A stretch of DNA of 64,000 nucleotides from Bacteroides sp. OM05-12. Lineage in GTDB: Bacteria > Bacteroidota > Bacteroidia > Bacteroidales > Bacteroidaceae. Of the stretch, positions 51,260-59,397 are shown piece after piece (position 1 is the stretch's first letter; the number at the start of each line of letters is the position of its first letter). A model generated the notes under the pieces. It saw only the letters and a program-made list of their open reading frames with translations. It had not been told where the DNA came from and ran no database searches. The position numbers and the translations under genes were made by a program. The stretch covers positions 1 through 64,000 of the forward strand of contig NZ_QSUN01000022.1 in assembly GCF_003438995.1 (NCBI RefSeq), in the 5' to 3' direction.

Positions 51260-53587
51260 ATGAAGCAAATAAAAGGAATAAAACCATACCGTAAAATAGC
51301 CATCGGTTACGCCATCATTGCTTTGCTAACAGGCTGTATCGTATGTGTATATCTGAATGGCTGGCAAAAAATGGAAATGCTGAAAGTAGATTCTGAACGT
51401 CTCCATCTGCTTCGCCGGGAAATTCACGATGCTTATGTACGCATGACGGAACTTTCCCTTCTCGGCGAAACTGTAATGGATTGGAGCCAAACAGACCCAA
51501 TCACTTATCGTTCCCAACGTATGGGGCTTGACAGCATATTGCGCAAATTCAAGACCATTTATCCGAGTCAACGCATTGACAGCGTACGACGTTTGCTTGC
51601 CAATAAGGAGAAACAACTCTATCATATACATGAAATATTAGAAAAACAAGAAGCCACCTATGAACAAATAGCCCTGCAAGTTCCTATAATCACAAAAAAA
51701 AGCGTACAGGAACCATCCAAGAAAAAAAACGGCGGTTTCTTCAGATTTTTCAAGAAGAAAACGCCCGAAATAAATACTACAACTACAATGCTCTATTCGT
51801 TAAACCGGAATGTCATAAGTAAACAACAAGAACAAAACCACCTATTAGCGGAGCTTGTCGATAGCCTGACTAACCGAAACCATCTTTTGAACCGACAATT
51901 AAAGGAATTAATCCAACAAATGGATAAAAAGGTGCAAACGGACCTCTCTACCGGAGAGCAGGAAATAGCCGTAACTCAAAAAGAAGTTTTCCAATTGACA
52001 AGCGGGCTGATAGTAACCATTATGCTACTGCTCGTTTTTTCATATCTCCTTATATATAAGGATACGAAACGAATTAAGCGCTATAAGATGAAAACCGGAA
52101 AACTGATAGACAAGCTGGAACTAACAGTAAAGAAAAACGAAGAAATACTGGCAGCCCGCCGGAAAATCATGCTTACGATAACACATGAACTACGTACGCC
52201 GCTTACGGCTATCAGCGGATATGCCGAACTGATTCTACAACAACACGAAATGTCCAAACAGATACGATATATCGAGGCCATCCGAGGAGCTTCCGCACAC
52301 ATGGTGTCGTTGCTAAATACTTTATTAAATTTCTTTCGCCTGGATAGCGGCAAAGAGCAGGCAAATTCGATACCCTTCCGTTTGCAGGATATAACCGACA
52401 CACTCGAAACCGAATTTCTTCCGTTGGCGGAAGAAAAAAAACTAACGCTGGAAGTAGATCCGTGTAAGGACACTGTGGTGATCGGTGATAAAGACCATAT
52501 TATATTAATCGGTAATAATTTACTTTCCAACGCTATCAAGTTTACAGAACGAGGAACTGTCAGCCTAAAAACGATTTATGCGAATAATCTTTATTCCCTT
52601 ATTGTAAGCGATACGGGAAGCGGAATAGACAAGGAACAGCAAAAGCGAATATTCGAGGCTTTTGAGCGTTTACCGAATGCCGCCACGCAAGACGGATTCG
52701 GATTGGGCTTGCCTATTGTGCAGAGTCTGGTGACCTTACTGAATGGAAGTATCAAACTGGAAAGCTCAAAAAATAAAGGCAGTATGTTTACCATAGCCAT
52801 ACCGTTACCAATAGCAGAGAATATACCTGAAACAAGCAAAGTACAAGGGAGCGCTTTACCTTCCCGTCAATTTTCCGTACTTGCACTGGATAATGACGAG
52901 GTTTTACTTGCCATGACGCAGGATATGTTCGCCTGTTATAATATTCCGTGCGATACCTGCCGGAATGTGCGTGACTTAATGGAAATGATACGGGTAAAAC
53001 AATATGATTTACTAATAACCGATTTGAAAATGCCTGAAGTAAACGGTTATGAAGTTTTGGAATTATTACGCACGTCAAATGTAGGTAATTCCCGGTCTAT
53101 TCCTGTTATTGTAGCAACAGCTTCGGGAAGCTGCCAGACGGAAGACTTTCTGACTGCGGGATTCTCCGCACACCTGAGCAAACCTTTTTCTTCTTCCGAA
53201 TTGCTGGAGACTTCAGAGAAATGTATCGAAAGCAGTAAACAAGAAGAGGAAACAGACCTCTCCCCCCTGTTGATGTACGAACGGAACAAAGGTGAGATGC
53301 TGGATAAACTGATACGGGAAACAGAGAAGGATATGGAGCAGATAGCGGAAGCGAACAAAAATAACGACCGGAAGGCTTTGGACGAGAAAGTGCATCACTT
53401 ACGCAGCTCATGGACTATTATTCATGCGGACAAACCTTTGCAGGATTTGTATAATATACTGCATGGTACTGAACTTTCAGAAGATAAATTGAGACAAGGG
53501 GTGAAAGCCGTATTGACGAAAGGAGAAGCTATTATCCGGTTGGCATTTAAAACGCAAGATTCTTATGCAGAAGATAATAGTGATTGA
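51260..53587 (+). CDS. rteA: RteA-type hybrid sensor histidine kinase
   Basis: A 775-aa membrane sensor. TM1 is at about 13-32 and TM2 at about 250-272, with a coiled-coil-rich periplasmic part between. The kinase core has H309 in ITHELRTPLTAISGYAELI, N-box NNLLSNAIKF, G1 VSDTGSGIDKEQQ and G2 GFGLGLPIVQSL. A receiver domain follows with phosphoacceptor D588 in LLITDLKMPEVNGYEVL. A C-terminal Hpt-like helix bundle carries a histidine in KVHHLRSSWTII. So it can run a full phosphorelay to RteB, encoded next with a 23-nt overlap. In CTnDOT, RteA/RteB switch on rteC and excision; the input signal is unknown. Confidence 0.9.
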   Translation: MKQIKGIKPYRKIAIGYAIIALLTGCIVCVYLNGWQKMEMLKVDSERLHLLRREIHDAYVRMTELSLLGETVMDWSQTDPITYRSQRMGLDSILRKFKTIYPSQRIDSVRRLLANKEKQLYHIHEILEKQEATYEQIALQVPIITKKSVQEPSKKKNGGFFRFFKKKTPEINTTTTMLYSLNRNVISKQQEQNHLLAELVDSLTNRNHLLNRQLKELIQQMDKKVQTDLSTGEQEIAVTQKEVFQLTSGLIVTIMLLLVFSYLLIYKDTKRIKRYKMKTGKLIDKLELTVKKNEEILAARRKIMLTITHELRTPLTAISGYAELILQQHEMSKQIRYIEAIRGASAHMVSLLNTLLNFFRLDSGKEQANSIPFRLQDITDTLETEFLPLAEEKKLTLEVDPCKDTVVIGDKDHIILIGNNLLSNAIKFTERGTVSLKTIYANNLYSLIVSDTGSGIDKEQQKRIFEAFERLPNAATQDGFGLGLPIVQSLVTLLNGSIKLESSKNKGSMFTIAIPLPIAENIPETSKVQGSALPSRQFSVLALDNDEVLLAMTQDMFACYNIPCDTCRNVRDLMEMIRVKQYDLLITDLKMPEVNGYEVLELLRTSNVGNSRSIPVIVATASGSCQTEDFLTAGFSAHLSKPFSSSELLETSEKCIESSKQEEETDLSPLLMYERNKGEMLDKLIRETEKDMEQIAEANKNNDRKALDEKVHHLRSSWTIIHADKPLQDLYNILHGTELSEDKLRQGVKAVLTKGEAIIRLAFKTQDSYAEDNSD

Positions 53588-54866
53588 GGATAATCCCGTA
53601 TTCTGCGATTATATATGCAATTATCTCCGCAAAAACGGGATGGAGACGGAAAAAACATACAGCGTTGCACAAGCCCGAAAATTGATAGAGGCTGCGGGTG
53701 AGGATGCTATCGTCCTTTCCGACCTGCGCCTGGCAGACGGAAACGGTATCGAATTACTGCAATGGATGCGCAAACAAGGGAAAAACCAACCTTTCATTAT
53801 GATGACGGATTATGCGGAAGTTCATACAGCCGTAGAAACCATGAAATCCGGTGCAGAGGATTATGTTCCGAAGAAATTACTGGAAGAAAAAATACTCCCT
53901 TCCATACGGAAGTTACAAAAACGGTCGGAACAGATTTGCAGAAAAAAGGAAAACATATACGAGCGTAAAAGCGAAGCATTTTACCAGATACGACAACGTA
54001 TCCGGCTGGTTGCCCCTACGGATATGACGGTATTGATATTCGGAGAAAACGGAACGGGAAAAGAATACATCGCCGAGAAAATACATCTCCAAAGCAAACG
54101 GACGGATAAACCTTTTGTACCGGTGGATTGCGGTTCGCTCTCCGTCAATCTGGCACAGTCTGCTTTTTTCGGACACGCAAAAGGTGCCTTTACGGGCGCG
54201 GACATGAAAAAGGCGGGGTATTTTCAGGAAGCAGAAGGCGGTACGCTTTTTCTCGATGAAGTGGGAAACCTGCCTTATGAAACACAACAGATGTTACTGC
54301 GAGCCATACAAGAGAGGAGATACCGTCCGATAGGCGCGAAAGAAGACCTGAATGCCAATATACGGATAATAGCCGCCACTAACGAGGATTTACAAACGGC
54401 GGTAGCAGAGAAGCGTTTCCGGCAGGATTTGTTATACCGTCTTCAGGACTTTACGATACTTGTCCCTCCTGTACGCGAATGCAAAGAGGATATTCTGCCT
54501 TTGGCCGATTTTTTCCGGGAACAGGGCAACCGGGAGTTGGGAAAAGCCGTATGCGGCTTTGATACCTCTGCCCGGAAAATCCTGCTGACTTATATGTGGC
54601 CCGGAAATGTGCGGGAAATGAGGCAAAGGGTACAATCTGCCGTATTGCTGAAAGAAAACGGGCTCATTTCGGAAGAAGAACTGGAAATCGGCAGTAAACA
54701 AGCAGATGTCCCGGTTTGTTATTCGCTCAAAGATGAGAAGCAGGAAAAGGAACGTATAAGGCAAGCTCTTGAACAAGCAAACGGGAACCGGAAGATAGCA
54801 GCACAGCTATTACAGGTGAGCCGTACCACATTGTACAAAAAGCTGGAACAGTATGGTATGCTATAA
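53565..54866 (+). CDS. rteB: RteB-type sigma-54-dependent response regulator
   Basis: A 433-aa NtrC-family regulator. The receiver domain has D53 in IVLSDLRLADGNGIELL. The AAA+ domain has Walker A IFGENGTGKEYIAEK, the sigma-54 contact loop in HAKGAFTGADMKKAG, Walker B GGTLFLDEVGNLP and the arginine-finger region ERRYRPIGAKED. The C-terminal Fis-type HTH is NRKIAAQLLQVSRTTLYKKLEQYG. It begins within the last codons of rteA. In the CTnDOT pathway it activates rteC transcription. After it stands a separate promoter for the structured RNA candidate. Confidence 0.93.
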   Translation: MQKIIVIEDNPVFCDYICNYLRKNGMETEKTYSVAQARKLIEAAGEDAIVLSDLRLADGNGIELLQWMRKQGKNQPFIMMTDYAEVHTAVETMKSGAEDYVPKKLLEEKILPSIRKLQKRSEQICRKKENIYERKSEAFYQIRQRIRLVAPTDMTVLIFGENGTGKEYIAEKIHLQSKRTDKPFVPVDCGSLSVNLAQSAFFGHAKGAFTGADMKKAGYFQEAEGGTLFLDEVGNLPYETQQMLLRAIQERRYRPIGAKEDLNANIRIIAATNEDLQTAVAEKRFRQDLLYRLQDFTILVPPVRECKEDILPLADFFREQGNRELGKAVCGFDTSARKILLTYMWPGNVREMRQRVQSAVLLKENGLISEEELEIGSKQADVPVCYSLKDEKQEKERIRQALEQANGNRKIAAQLLQVSRTTLYKKLEQYGML

Positions 54867-54904
54867 AAATGAAAGCCGGATAATGAATATTCGAGTGAAA
54901 ATTC

Positions 54905-54912
54905 TATCTTTG
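54905..54912 (+). promoter_or_regulatory. -7 box in front of the structured RNA candidate
   Basis: TATCTTTG is an exact TAnnTTTG match, 39 nt after the rteB stop. No TTTG -33 element is seen, so the promoter may need an activator; RteB is a possible candidate for that, by position only. Confidence 0.55.
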
Positions 54913-54918
54913 CATAGA

Positions 54919-55137
54919 GATTTGAGGAAAACAGGCGGAAGAGCATAACTTCTGCCTGACGAGATAGACATAAGACCGCAAGGCGTTTCAAGCGTAAATC
55001 TGGTAAATCGAAACTGAAAGAAACTCATTGCGTGATAGCTTATGCTATGCCTTTGCATAGCGTGCAGTCACGTATTTCTTTCAGGGGCTTACCAGAGCCT
55101 ACGCTTGAAGTAGTGTGATTTGCACGCTACTTTTTTT
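54919..55137 (+). ncRNA. Candidate structured RNA or leader upstream of the RibD-like gene
   Basis: About 219 nt with stems: hairpin 54932-54941/54949-54958 (10 bp); outer stem TTCAAGCGTA/TACGCTTGAA 54987-54996/55100-55109 (10 bp); TCTGGTAA/TTACCAGA 54999-55006/55089-55096 (8 bp); CTGAAAGAAA/TTTCTTTCAG 55014-55023/55075-55084 (10 bp); TGCGTGA/TCACGTA 55029-55035/55068-55074; tip hairpin GCTATGC/GCATAGC 55044-55050/55055-55061; and terminator stem GTAGTGTG/CACGCTAC 55110-55117/55123-55130 followed by seven T. A -7 box lies just before. The terminator ends 30 nt before the next ATG, so it is either a separate small RNA or an attenuating leader. It fits no riboswitch I can recognise. The start is estimated from the promoter. 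Confidence 0.7.
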
Positions 55138-55149
55138 GCTTTTCGGTAA

Positions 55150-55161
55150 ACCACTAAATAA
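55150..55161 (+). promoter_or_regulatory. ACCACTAAATAA variant 6 nt before a start codon
   Basis: Ten of twelve positions match ACCACTAAATCC. It lies between the terminator of the structured RNA and the ATG at 55168. Confidence 0.5.
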
Positions 55162-55167
55162 CCGGTT

Positions 55168-55590
55168 ATGGCAAAAATTAAATTACTCGCCGTACTTTCT
55201 CTGGACGGCTGTTTATCGGAAATGAACAGGGAATCCCGCTGGTGGCTCCGCCCCGAAAGCTATGGAATCACGGAAATACGGGATAACGCAAGTCTGGAAC
55301 TGACTTCGGATATTTCCCTTTCTATGTTGATAAACTGGAAAATGAACGAGGATGACACGGTGTGTTATCTGATTGAAGCGACCACCAATACAGCGGAATT
55401 TATCAACGGTATGCTGCGTATGCGGCTGATAGATGAAATCATCCTTTATACCGTTCCTTTTATTGCCGGAACGGGACAGCATTTGTTCAAAGCAACTCTT
55501 CCCACCTCTTACTGGAATTTCACAGAACAATGTACTTATAACGGAGGCATTTCACGGACGATTTACCAACGGTCAGGAGCTGAAGAATAA
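55168..55590 (+). CDS. RibD C-terminal/dihydrofolate-reductase-like protein
   Basis: A 140-aa protein with the DHFR/RibD-C reductase pattern in shortened form: KIKLLAVLSLDGCLSE at the start, VCYLIEATTNTAEFINGML, RLIDEIILYTVPFIAGTGQHLF (the AGxGxxLF phosphate loop) and a final beta strand. Full members have about 170-200 residues and reduce a pteridine- or pyrimidine-like substrate with NADPH. The usual GRKTxE-type cofactor motif is not seen, so activity is doubtful and a sensing or binding role is possible. It sits between rteB and rteC behind a structured leader. Confidence 0.75.
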   Translation: MAKIKLLAVLSLDGCLSEMNRESRWWLRPESYGITEIRDNASLELTSDISLSMLINWKMNEDDTVCYLIEATTNTAEFINGMLRMRLIDEIILYTVPFIAGTGQHLFKATLPTSYWNFTEQCTYNGGISRTIYQRSGAEE

Positions 55591-55644
55591 GCGGAAGTGT
55601 CCGGTTTATATACACTCCGTATCGTAAAGCGTGTCCATATTATT

Positions 55645-55652
55645 TACATTTG
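55645..55652 (+). promoter_or_regulatory. -7 box upstream of rteC
   Basis: TACATTTG matches TAnnTTTG exactly, 190 nt before the rteC ATG. It implies a long leader (about 55660-55842) in which no clear fold was found. Confidence 0.4.
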
Positions 55653-55842
55653 TTCAGAATGTTTACACGTTTTATGGGGGCTGAAAGGCGTTGTAAGAAA
55701 AGTTTTTGTCGCAATACCGTTGGTAATCAACAAGATATGTGGATTTTTTTTGCTTTTCCACTTAGCGGGAACGGCTTTTGTCCTTTTACTTTCTGTGCGC
55801 ACACTGAAAACAAAGTGTTGAACTTCAAAAACAGAAAGAATA

Positions 55843-56469
55843 ATGGATTATCTTATATTAACGGAAAACGAATTTTTCCGCCTGATTCATAATAGACAGG
55901 ATTGCTCCGGCGTGGATGCGGCGTATAATGAGTTTGTGAAATGTGTTGTCGAACTGTGTTCCGGTTGCCACGACCTGCATCACTCGCTGTTCGCCATGAC
56001 GTATGCGGAAATAGAATTGCAGTACCACGAAATGCAGAACGCCGCCGCTGCATCGGAAAGCGGGCTGAACGTGTATGTCCGCAAAGCTCTTGCCTTCATC
56101 CGCAAGATGCTGAAACTTCTGACTATCCAAGTGCCACCACTAACATCCACCTCTTTTAATTCTCCCAAAAATTCTGTTCCTGCCTCCGTCACTTCCGCCT
56201 TCCGCTGGACTGGAAATGCCGTCGATCTGGTGGAAATCATCTACGGTATCGACGAAATGGGCTGTATCAATAACGGTGATACACCGATAGGTGAACTGGC
56301 GGCTTTCTTCTATGCCCTCTTTGGCGTGGATTCAAAGGAGTGCTACCGCTTCTATACGGACATCAAACGCCGCAAGAATGATAGCCGGACGTATTTTCTG
56401 GATAAGATGCAGGAACGATTGAACAAGCGGATGCAGCAGGATGATGAGAAGGAACGGATGAGAAGATGA
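55843..56469 (+). CDS. rteC: RteC-type regulator of excision
   Basis: A 208-aa soluble protein. The N-terminal half is helical (YAEIELQYHEMQNAAAASES, VRKALAFIRKMLKLL). The C-terminal half has the typical RteC block FRWTGNAVDLVEIIYGIDEMGCINNGDTPIGELAAFFYALFGVDSKECYRFYTDIKRRKNDSRTYFLDKMQERL, here described in pieces: WTGNAVDLVEIIYGIDEMG, DTPIGELAAFFYALFG and FYTDIKRRKNDSRTYFLD. In CTnDOT, RteC binds upstream of the excision operon and activates it with a winged-helix-like C-terminal domain. The length is close to the CTnDOT protein. Confidence 0.9.
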   Translation: MDYLILTENEFFRLIHNRQDCSGVDAAYNEFVKCVVELCSGCHDLHHSLFAMTYAEIELQYHEMQNAAAASESGLNVYVRKALAFIRKMLKLLTIQVPPLTSTSFNSPKNSVPASVTSAFRWTGNAVDLVEIIYGIDEMGCINNGDTPIGELAAFFYALFGVDSKECYRFYTDIKRRKNDSRTYFLDKMQERLNKRMQQDDEKERMRR

Positions 56470-56604
56470 AAGTCGTCGGGTGGATGGGGTGGCTGTATGG
56501 AGAAAAAAGTTGGCAATGCAGGACGGAAGGCGTAATTTTAAGGTGAGATAATTAAAACGGCGGAACCGAAAAGCCGAAGATGAGTAGGGAGAAAATAAAT
56601 TATT

Positions 56605-57204
56605 ATGGACTATTCTAAGTTAGGCAGGTATTTATTTGTTTCTATGGATAAAAACCAAAAAGTTGGTAGTATATATTACGAGAATGGTAGGATGAGGCTC
56701 GTGCATGAAAATGGACCGACTGTTGATCGGCATAATAAAGATGATGTTGCATATTTTGTAATACCTAATTATAGCTACCCTCGATTTAATGGTAATGAGA
56801 CCTTTAATAATATCTATTTAGAGATTATAAGTAACGGAGGATATTTATTGAATGTTACAAGTGGAAAAATTGAAACAGAGGTTAAAAGAGTTATAGGTTT
56901 TAATTCTAATGGAATTATTAGCTTACAACAAGTTAAAAATACAATGTGCCTATATGAAGTATATCTGCAATTAAAAAACAATAACATATTGACTTTTAAC
57001 GGAGACCATCTTTCTCGTGGTTATCCTGTAAATATAAATATAAATGATAACTTACGAGTTTATAAGGATATGTTTTATTATGCATATAACAAGCATTCAA
57101 TAGATACTGGTAATGATGCTATATATGGTTGTTTTTACGGGTATTGGTGGTACAATAACTTTCAACTTCCTTTCAATATTCATAATCCATATGAATATAA
57201 ATGA
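56605..57204 (+). CDS. AT-rich orphan protein of unknown function
   Basis: A 199-aa soluble protein with many N, Y, I and K residues (MDYSKLGRYLFVSMDKNQKV ... HNPYEYK). It shows alternating beta-type segments (VGSIYYENGRMRLVHENG, YSYPRFNGNETFNNIYLEII) and an aromatic patch near the end (YGCFYGYWWYNNF). I do not recognise a family. Base and codon use are far more AT-rich than rteC and mobC on both sides, a sign of separate acquisition. A 15-bp bidirectional terminator follows it. Toxin, defence or phage-derived functions are all possible; none is supported. Confidence 0.65.
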   Translation: MDYSKLGRYLFVSMDKNQKVGSIYYENGRMRLVHENGPTVDRHNKDDVAYFVIPNYSYPRFNGNETFNNIYLEIISNGGYLLNVTSGKIETEVKRVIGFNSNGIISLQQVKNTMCLYEVYLQLKNNNILTFNGDHLSRGYPVNININDNLRVYKDMFYYAYNKHSIDTGNDAIYGCFYGYWWYNNFQLPFNIHNPYEYK

Positions 57205-57321
57205 CAACGATAGAGCTACCTGAGTAACAATATACGCATCTATCAACAAGCTACCTAAGAAATTAGGGATAACAGTTAGACAATTAAATCAATAACATGA
57301 TAGTAGAAATATCTAATCTCC

Positions 57322-57366
57322 AATAAATGACGGTCACGGCTATAATAGCTCTGACCGTCATTTATT
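57322..57366. terminator. Bidirectional terminator between orphan gene and mobC
   Basis: AATAAATGACGGTCA (57322-57336) and TGACCGTCATTTATT (57352-57366) form a perfect 15-bp stem with a 15-nt loop, A/T-rich at the base on both sides. Confidence 0.9.
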
Positions 57367-57375
57367 TTAAAAGCA

Positions 57376-59385
57376 TTATTTCTGTTGAAGCAGGTGGGCA
57401 AGTGCAGGGTCATTCTTGATACGTTGCAACTCATCGGAAACTATCTGCCGGACTTCCGTCTTGATGCGGTTGTAATTCTCTTGAATCTTCTCTTTCATGC
57501 AGTCCTTGCCGTCGGAGTCGGTGAAGTCGGTAATGATGGGGATAGGCTTGTAAGCCTTTTCCTCTTGCTTTACCTTCGCCGAATCTACCACGATTTCGCA
57601 ATGGAAGATTTTCTGCTCTATCCTTTCATCGAAGTTGTCGGATACCGAACCGACAAACATTCCCTGCGTCAAGCCGGAGATTTTAGAGGGAGGAATGAGA
57701 GCGTCCATCTGCGTGTTGATAGAGGTGGAAACATCCTGCCGGTTGATGGAAATGGACTGGCGTTTTTGTAGTACCTTGCCGAACCGCTCGGAAAGTGTCT
57801 TGGCAGTTTCACCGACAACCTGCCCGGAAAAGATATTCCCAACGGTGTTTATCACGACTTTGGCTTCCTTGTCGCCATAATCGCGAATGAGCTGGGAGAA
57901 GTCCTGAAAGCCCAGACAAACCGCCACTTTGTTGGAACGGGCGGTCGCAATCAGGTTATCCAAACCTTTGAAGTAAATCGTGGGAAGCTCGTCGATAATC
58001 ACGGAGGATTTGAGTTTTCCCTTTTTGTTTATCAGCTTGACAATGCGCGAGTTATACAATCCGAGCGCTGCGCCGTAAATGTTCTGCCTATCCGGGTTAT
58101 TTCCCACGCAGAGGATTTTCGGCTCTTCCGGGTTGTTGATGTCGAGAGAAAACTCACTATCGGACATCACCCAATAAAGCTGCGGGGAAATCATTCGGGA
58201 AAGCGGGATTTTTGCCGAAGCAATCTGACCCTGAAGCTGTTCGGCAGCTCCGCCGAGCCATGCGTCCATGAAGGGAGAAAGATAGTTTTCGAGTTCGGGA
58301 TAGCTGGTGAGAATGGGGAATATGTCTTCGTACCTGCGGTTCAACAGTTCGATGGCATGAGGAAAAGTGCAGTACTTTCCGTCTTTGTAAATGCGTAAAA
58401 ACCAGATAATCGCGGCGAAGAGGATAATCGGGGATTCGACAAAGAAATCACCCTGCTTCTGCACCCATGTCTTATTGAGGTTAAGCATAATGGTGTACGC
58501 ACTCTCATACGCATCCGTAATGTCTTCCATAAAGTCGGGATGAATGGGATTACAACGATGCGAACGACGGGGATCGTCGAAATTAATCACATAGAACTGC
58601 GGCTTGATCTTATACCCGTCCAGATGATTGAGTAAATGGTTATAAGCAATCATGGAAAGGTCGGGGAACTTGAAGTCGTAGATATATTGACTGTACCCTT
58701 TCTCAATCTGTTGCTTAATAAATTGATTTACAACCGCATAGGATTTCCCGCTGCCCGGACTTCCGACAACGATGCACGCACGTTGGGGATTTACGACGTT
58801 GATCCAGCCGTCGTTCCACCGTTTCTTATAATAGAAACGGGTAGGCAGATTGACGGAGTATTCGTTCTCGATTAAGCGGGTTTCCTGCATAAAACTTTCG
58901 TTCTCCGTATTGAAAACATCGTCCATGAGGTTGTGCTTCAATAACCGGGACATCCATAAGCCTGCCATCAGAAGGCAGATGTAACCTGCCGTCATGGTGG
59001 CAACATAAATCGCTGTATTCGCTTCTATGGGAAGCGGCAGGGAGAGTATCCACCAATTGAGGAAGAATAAAAGGAAGCCTGCGGCAAGTGCCGTCCAGAT
59101 TCTTCCCCATGTGATCTTTTCACCTTTCACACCGTGCGTTCCCAGGCATGAGAGTGCAAGCAGCAGAACGGAGAACAGTTTCGTGTAGAGTATGCAGGAG
59201 AACAGCCCGGCGGTACGCTGGAAGTTCATCAATACCTTGTCCACCACACCTATGTTCACTCCCCATAGCCGGATGGCTTCGTAACAGTACCAGTACAGGT
59301 GCATGACTACCAATATAATGCTGACGGCACGCAGAAAATCCATGATTTTCGCGAGCGCTCTTAAATCGTCTTCTTGTTGTGACAT
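57376..59385 (-). CDS. mobC: MobC: TraG/VirD4-type coupling protein
   Basis: A 669-aa inner-membrane ATPase. The N-terminal 180 residues contain about four TM segments (AVSIILVVMHLYWYCYEA, LFSVLLLALSCLG, ALAAGFLLFFLNWWILSL, IYVATMTAGYICLLMAGL). The motor domain has Walker A VVGSPGSGKSYAVVNQF, Walker B in SVIIDELPTIYF and the ATPase block CLGFQDFSQLIRDYG. It connects the relaxosome formed by MobA/MobB to the conjugation channel and pumps the DNA strand. It is the last gene of the mobA-mobB-mobC operon, 12 nt after mobB. Confidence 0.93.
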   Translation of the reverse strand: MSQQEDDLRALAKIMDFLRAVSIILVVMHLYWYCYEAIRLWGVNIGVVDKVLMNFQRTAGLFSCILYTKLFSVLLLALSCLGTHGVKGEKITWGRIWTALAAGFLLFFLNWWILSLPLPIEANTAIYVATMTAGYICLLMAGLWMSRLLKHNLMDDVFNTENESFMQETRLIENEYSVNLPTRFYYKKRWNDGWINVVNPQRACIVVGSPGSGKSYAVVNQFIKQQIEKGYSQYIYDFKFPDLSMIAYNHLLNHLDGYKIKPQFYVINFDDPRRSHRCNPIHPDFMEDITDAYESAYTIMLNLNKTWVQKQGDFFVESPIILFAAIIWFLRIYKDGKYCTFPHAIELLNRRYEDIFPILTSYPELENYLSPFMDAWLGGAAEQLQGQIASAKIPLSRMISPQLYWVMSDSEFSLDINNPEEPKILCVGNNPDRQNIYGAALGLYNSRIVKLINKKGKLKSSVIIDELPTIYFKGLDNLIATARSNKVAVCLGFQDFSQLIRDYGDKEAKVVINTVGNIFSGQVVGETAKTLSERFGKVLQKRQSISINRQDVSTSINTQMDALIPPSKISGLTQGMFVGSVSDNFDERIEQKIFHCEIVVDSAKVKQEEKAYKPIPIITDFTDSDGKDCMKEKIQENYNRIKTEVRQIVSDELQRIKNDPALAHLLQQK

Positions 59386-59397
59386 AATTTAAACGGA

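Noticed and set aside
54919..55137. FMN, THF or group II intron identity of the structured RNA
   Set aside because: None of the conserved sequence blocks of these RNAs could be found, and no intron-encoded protein is near.
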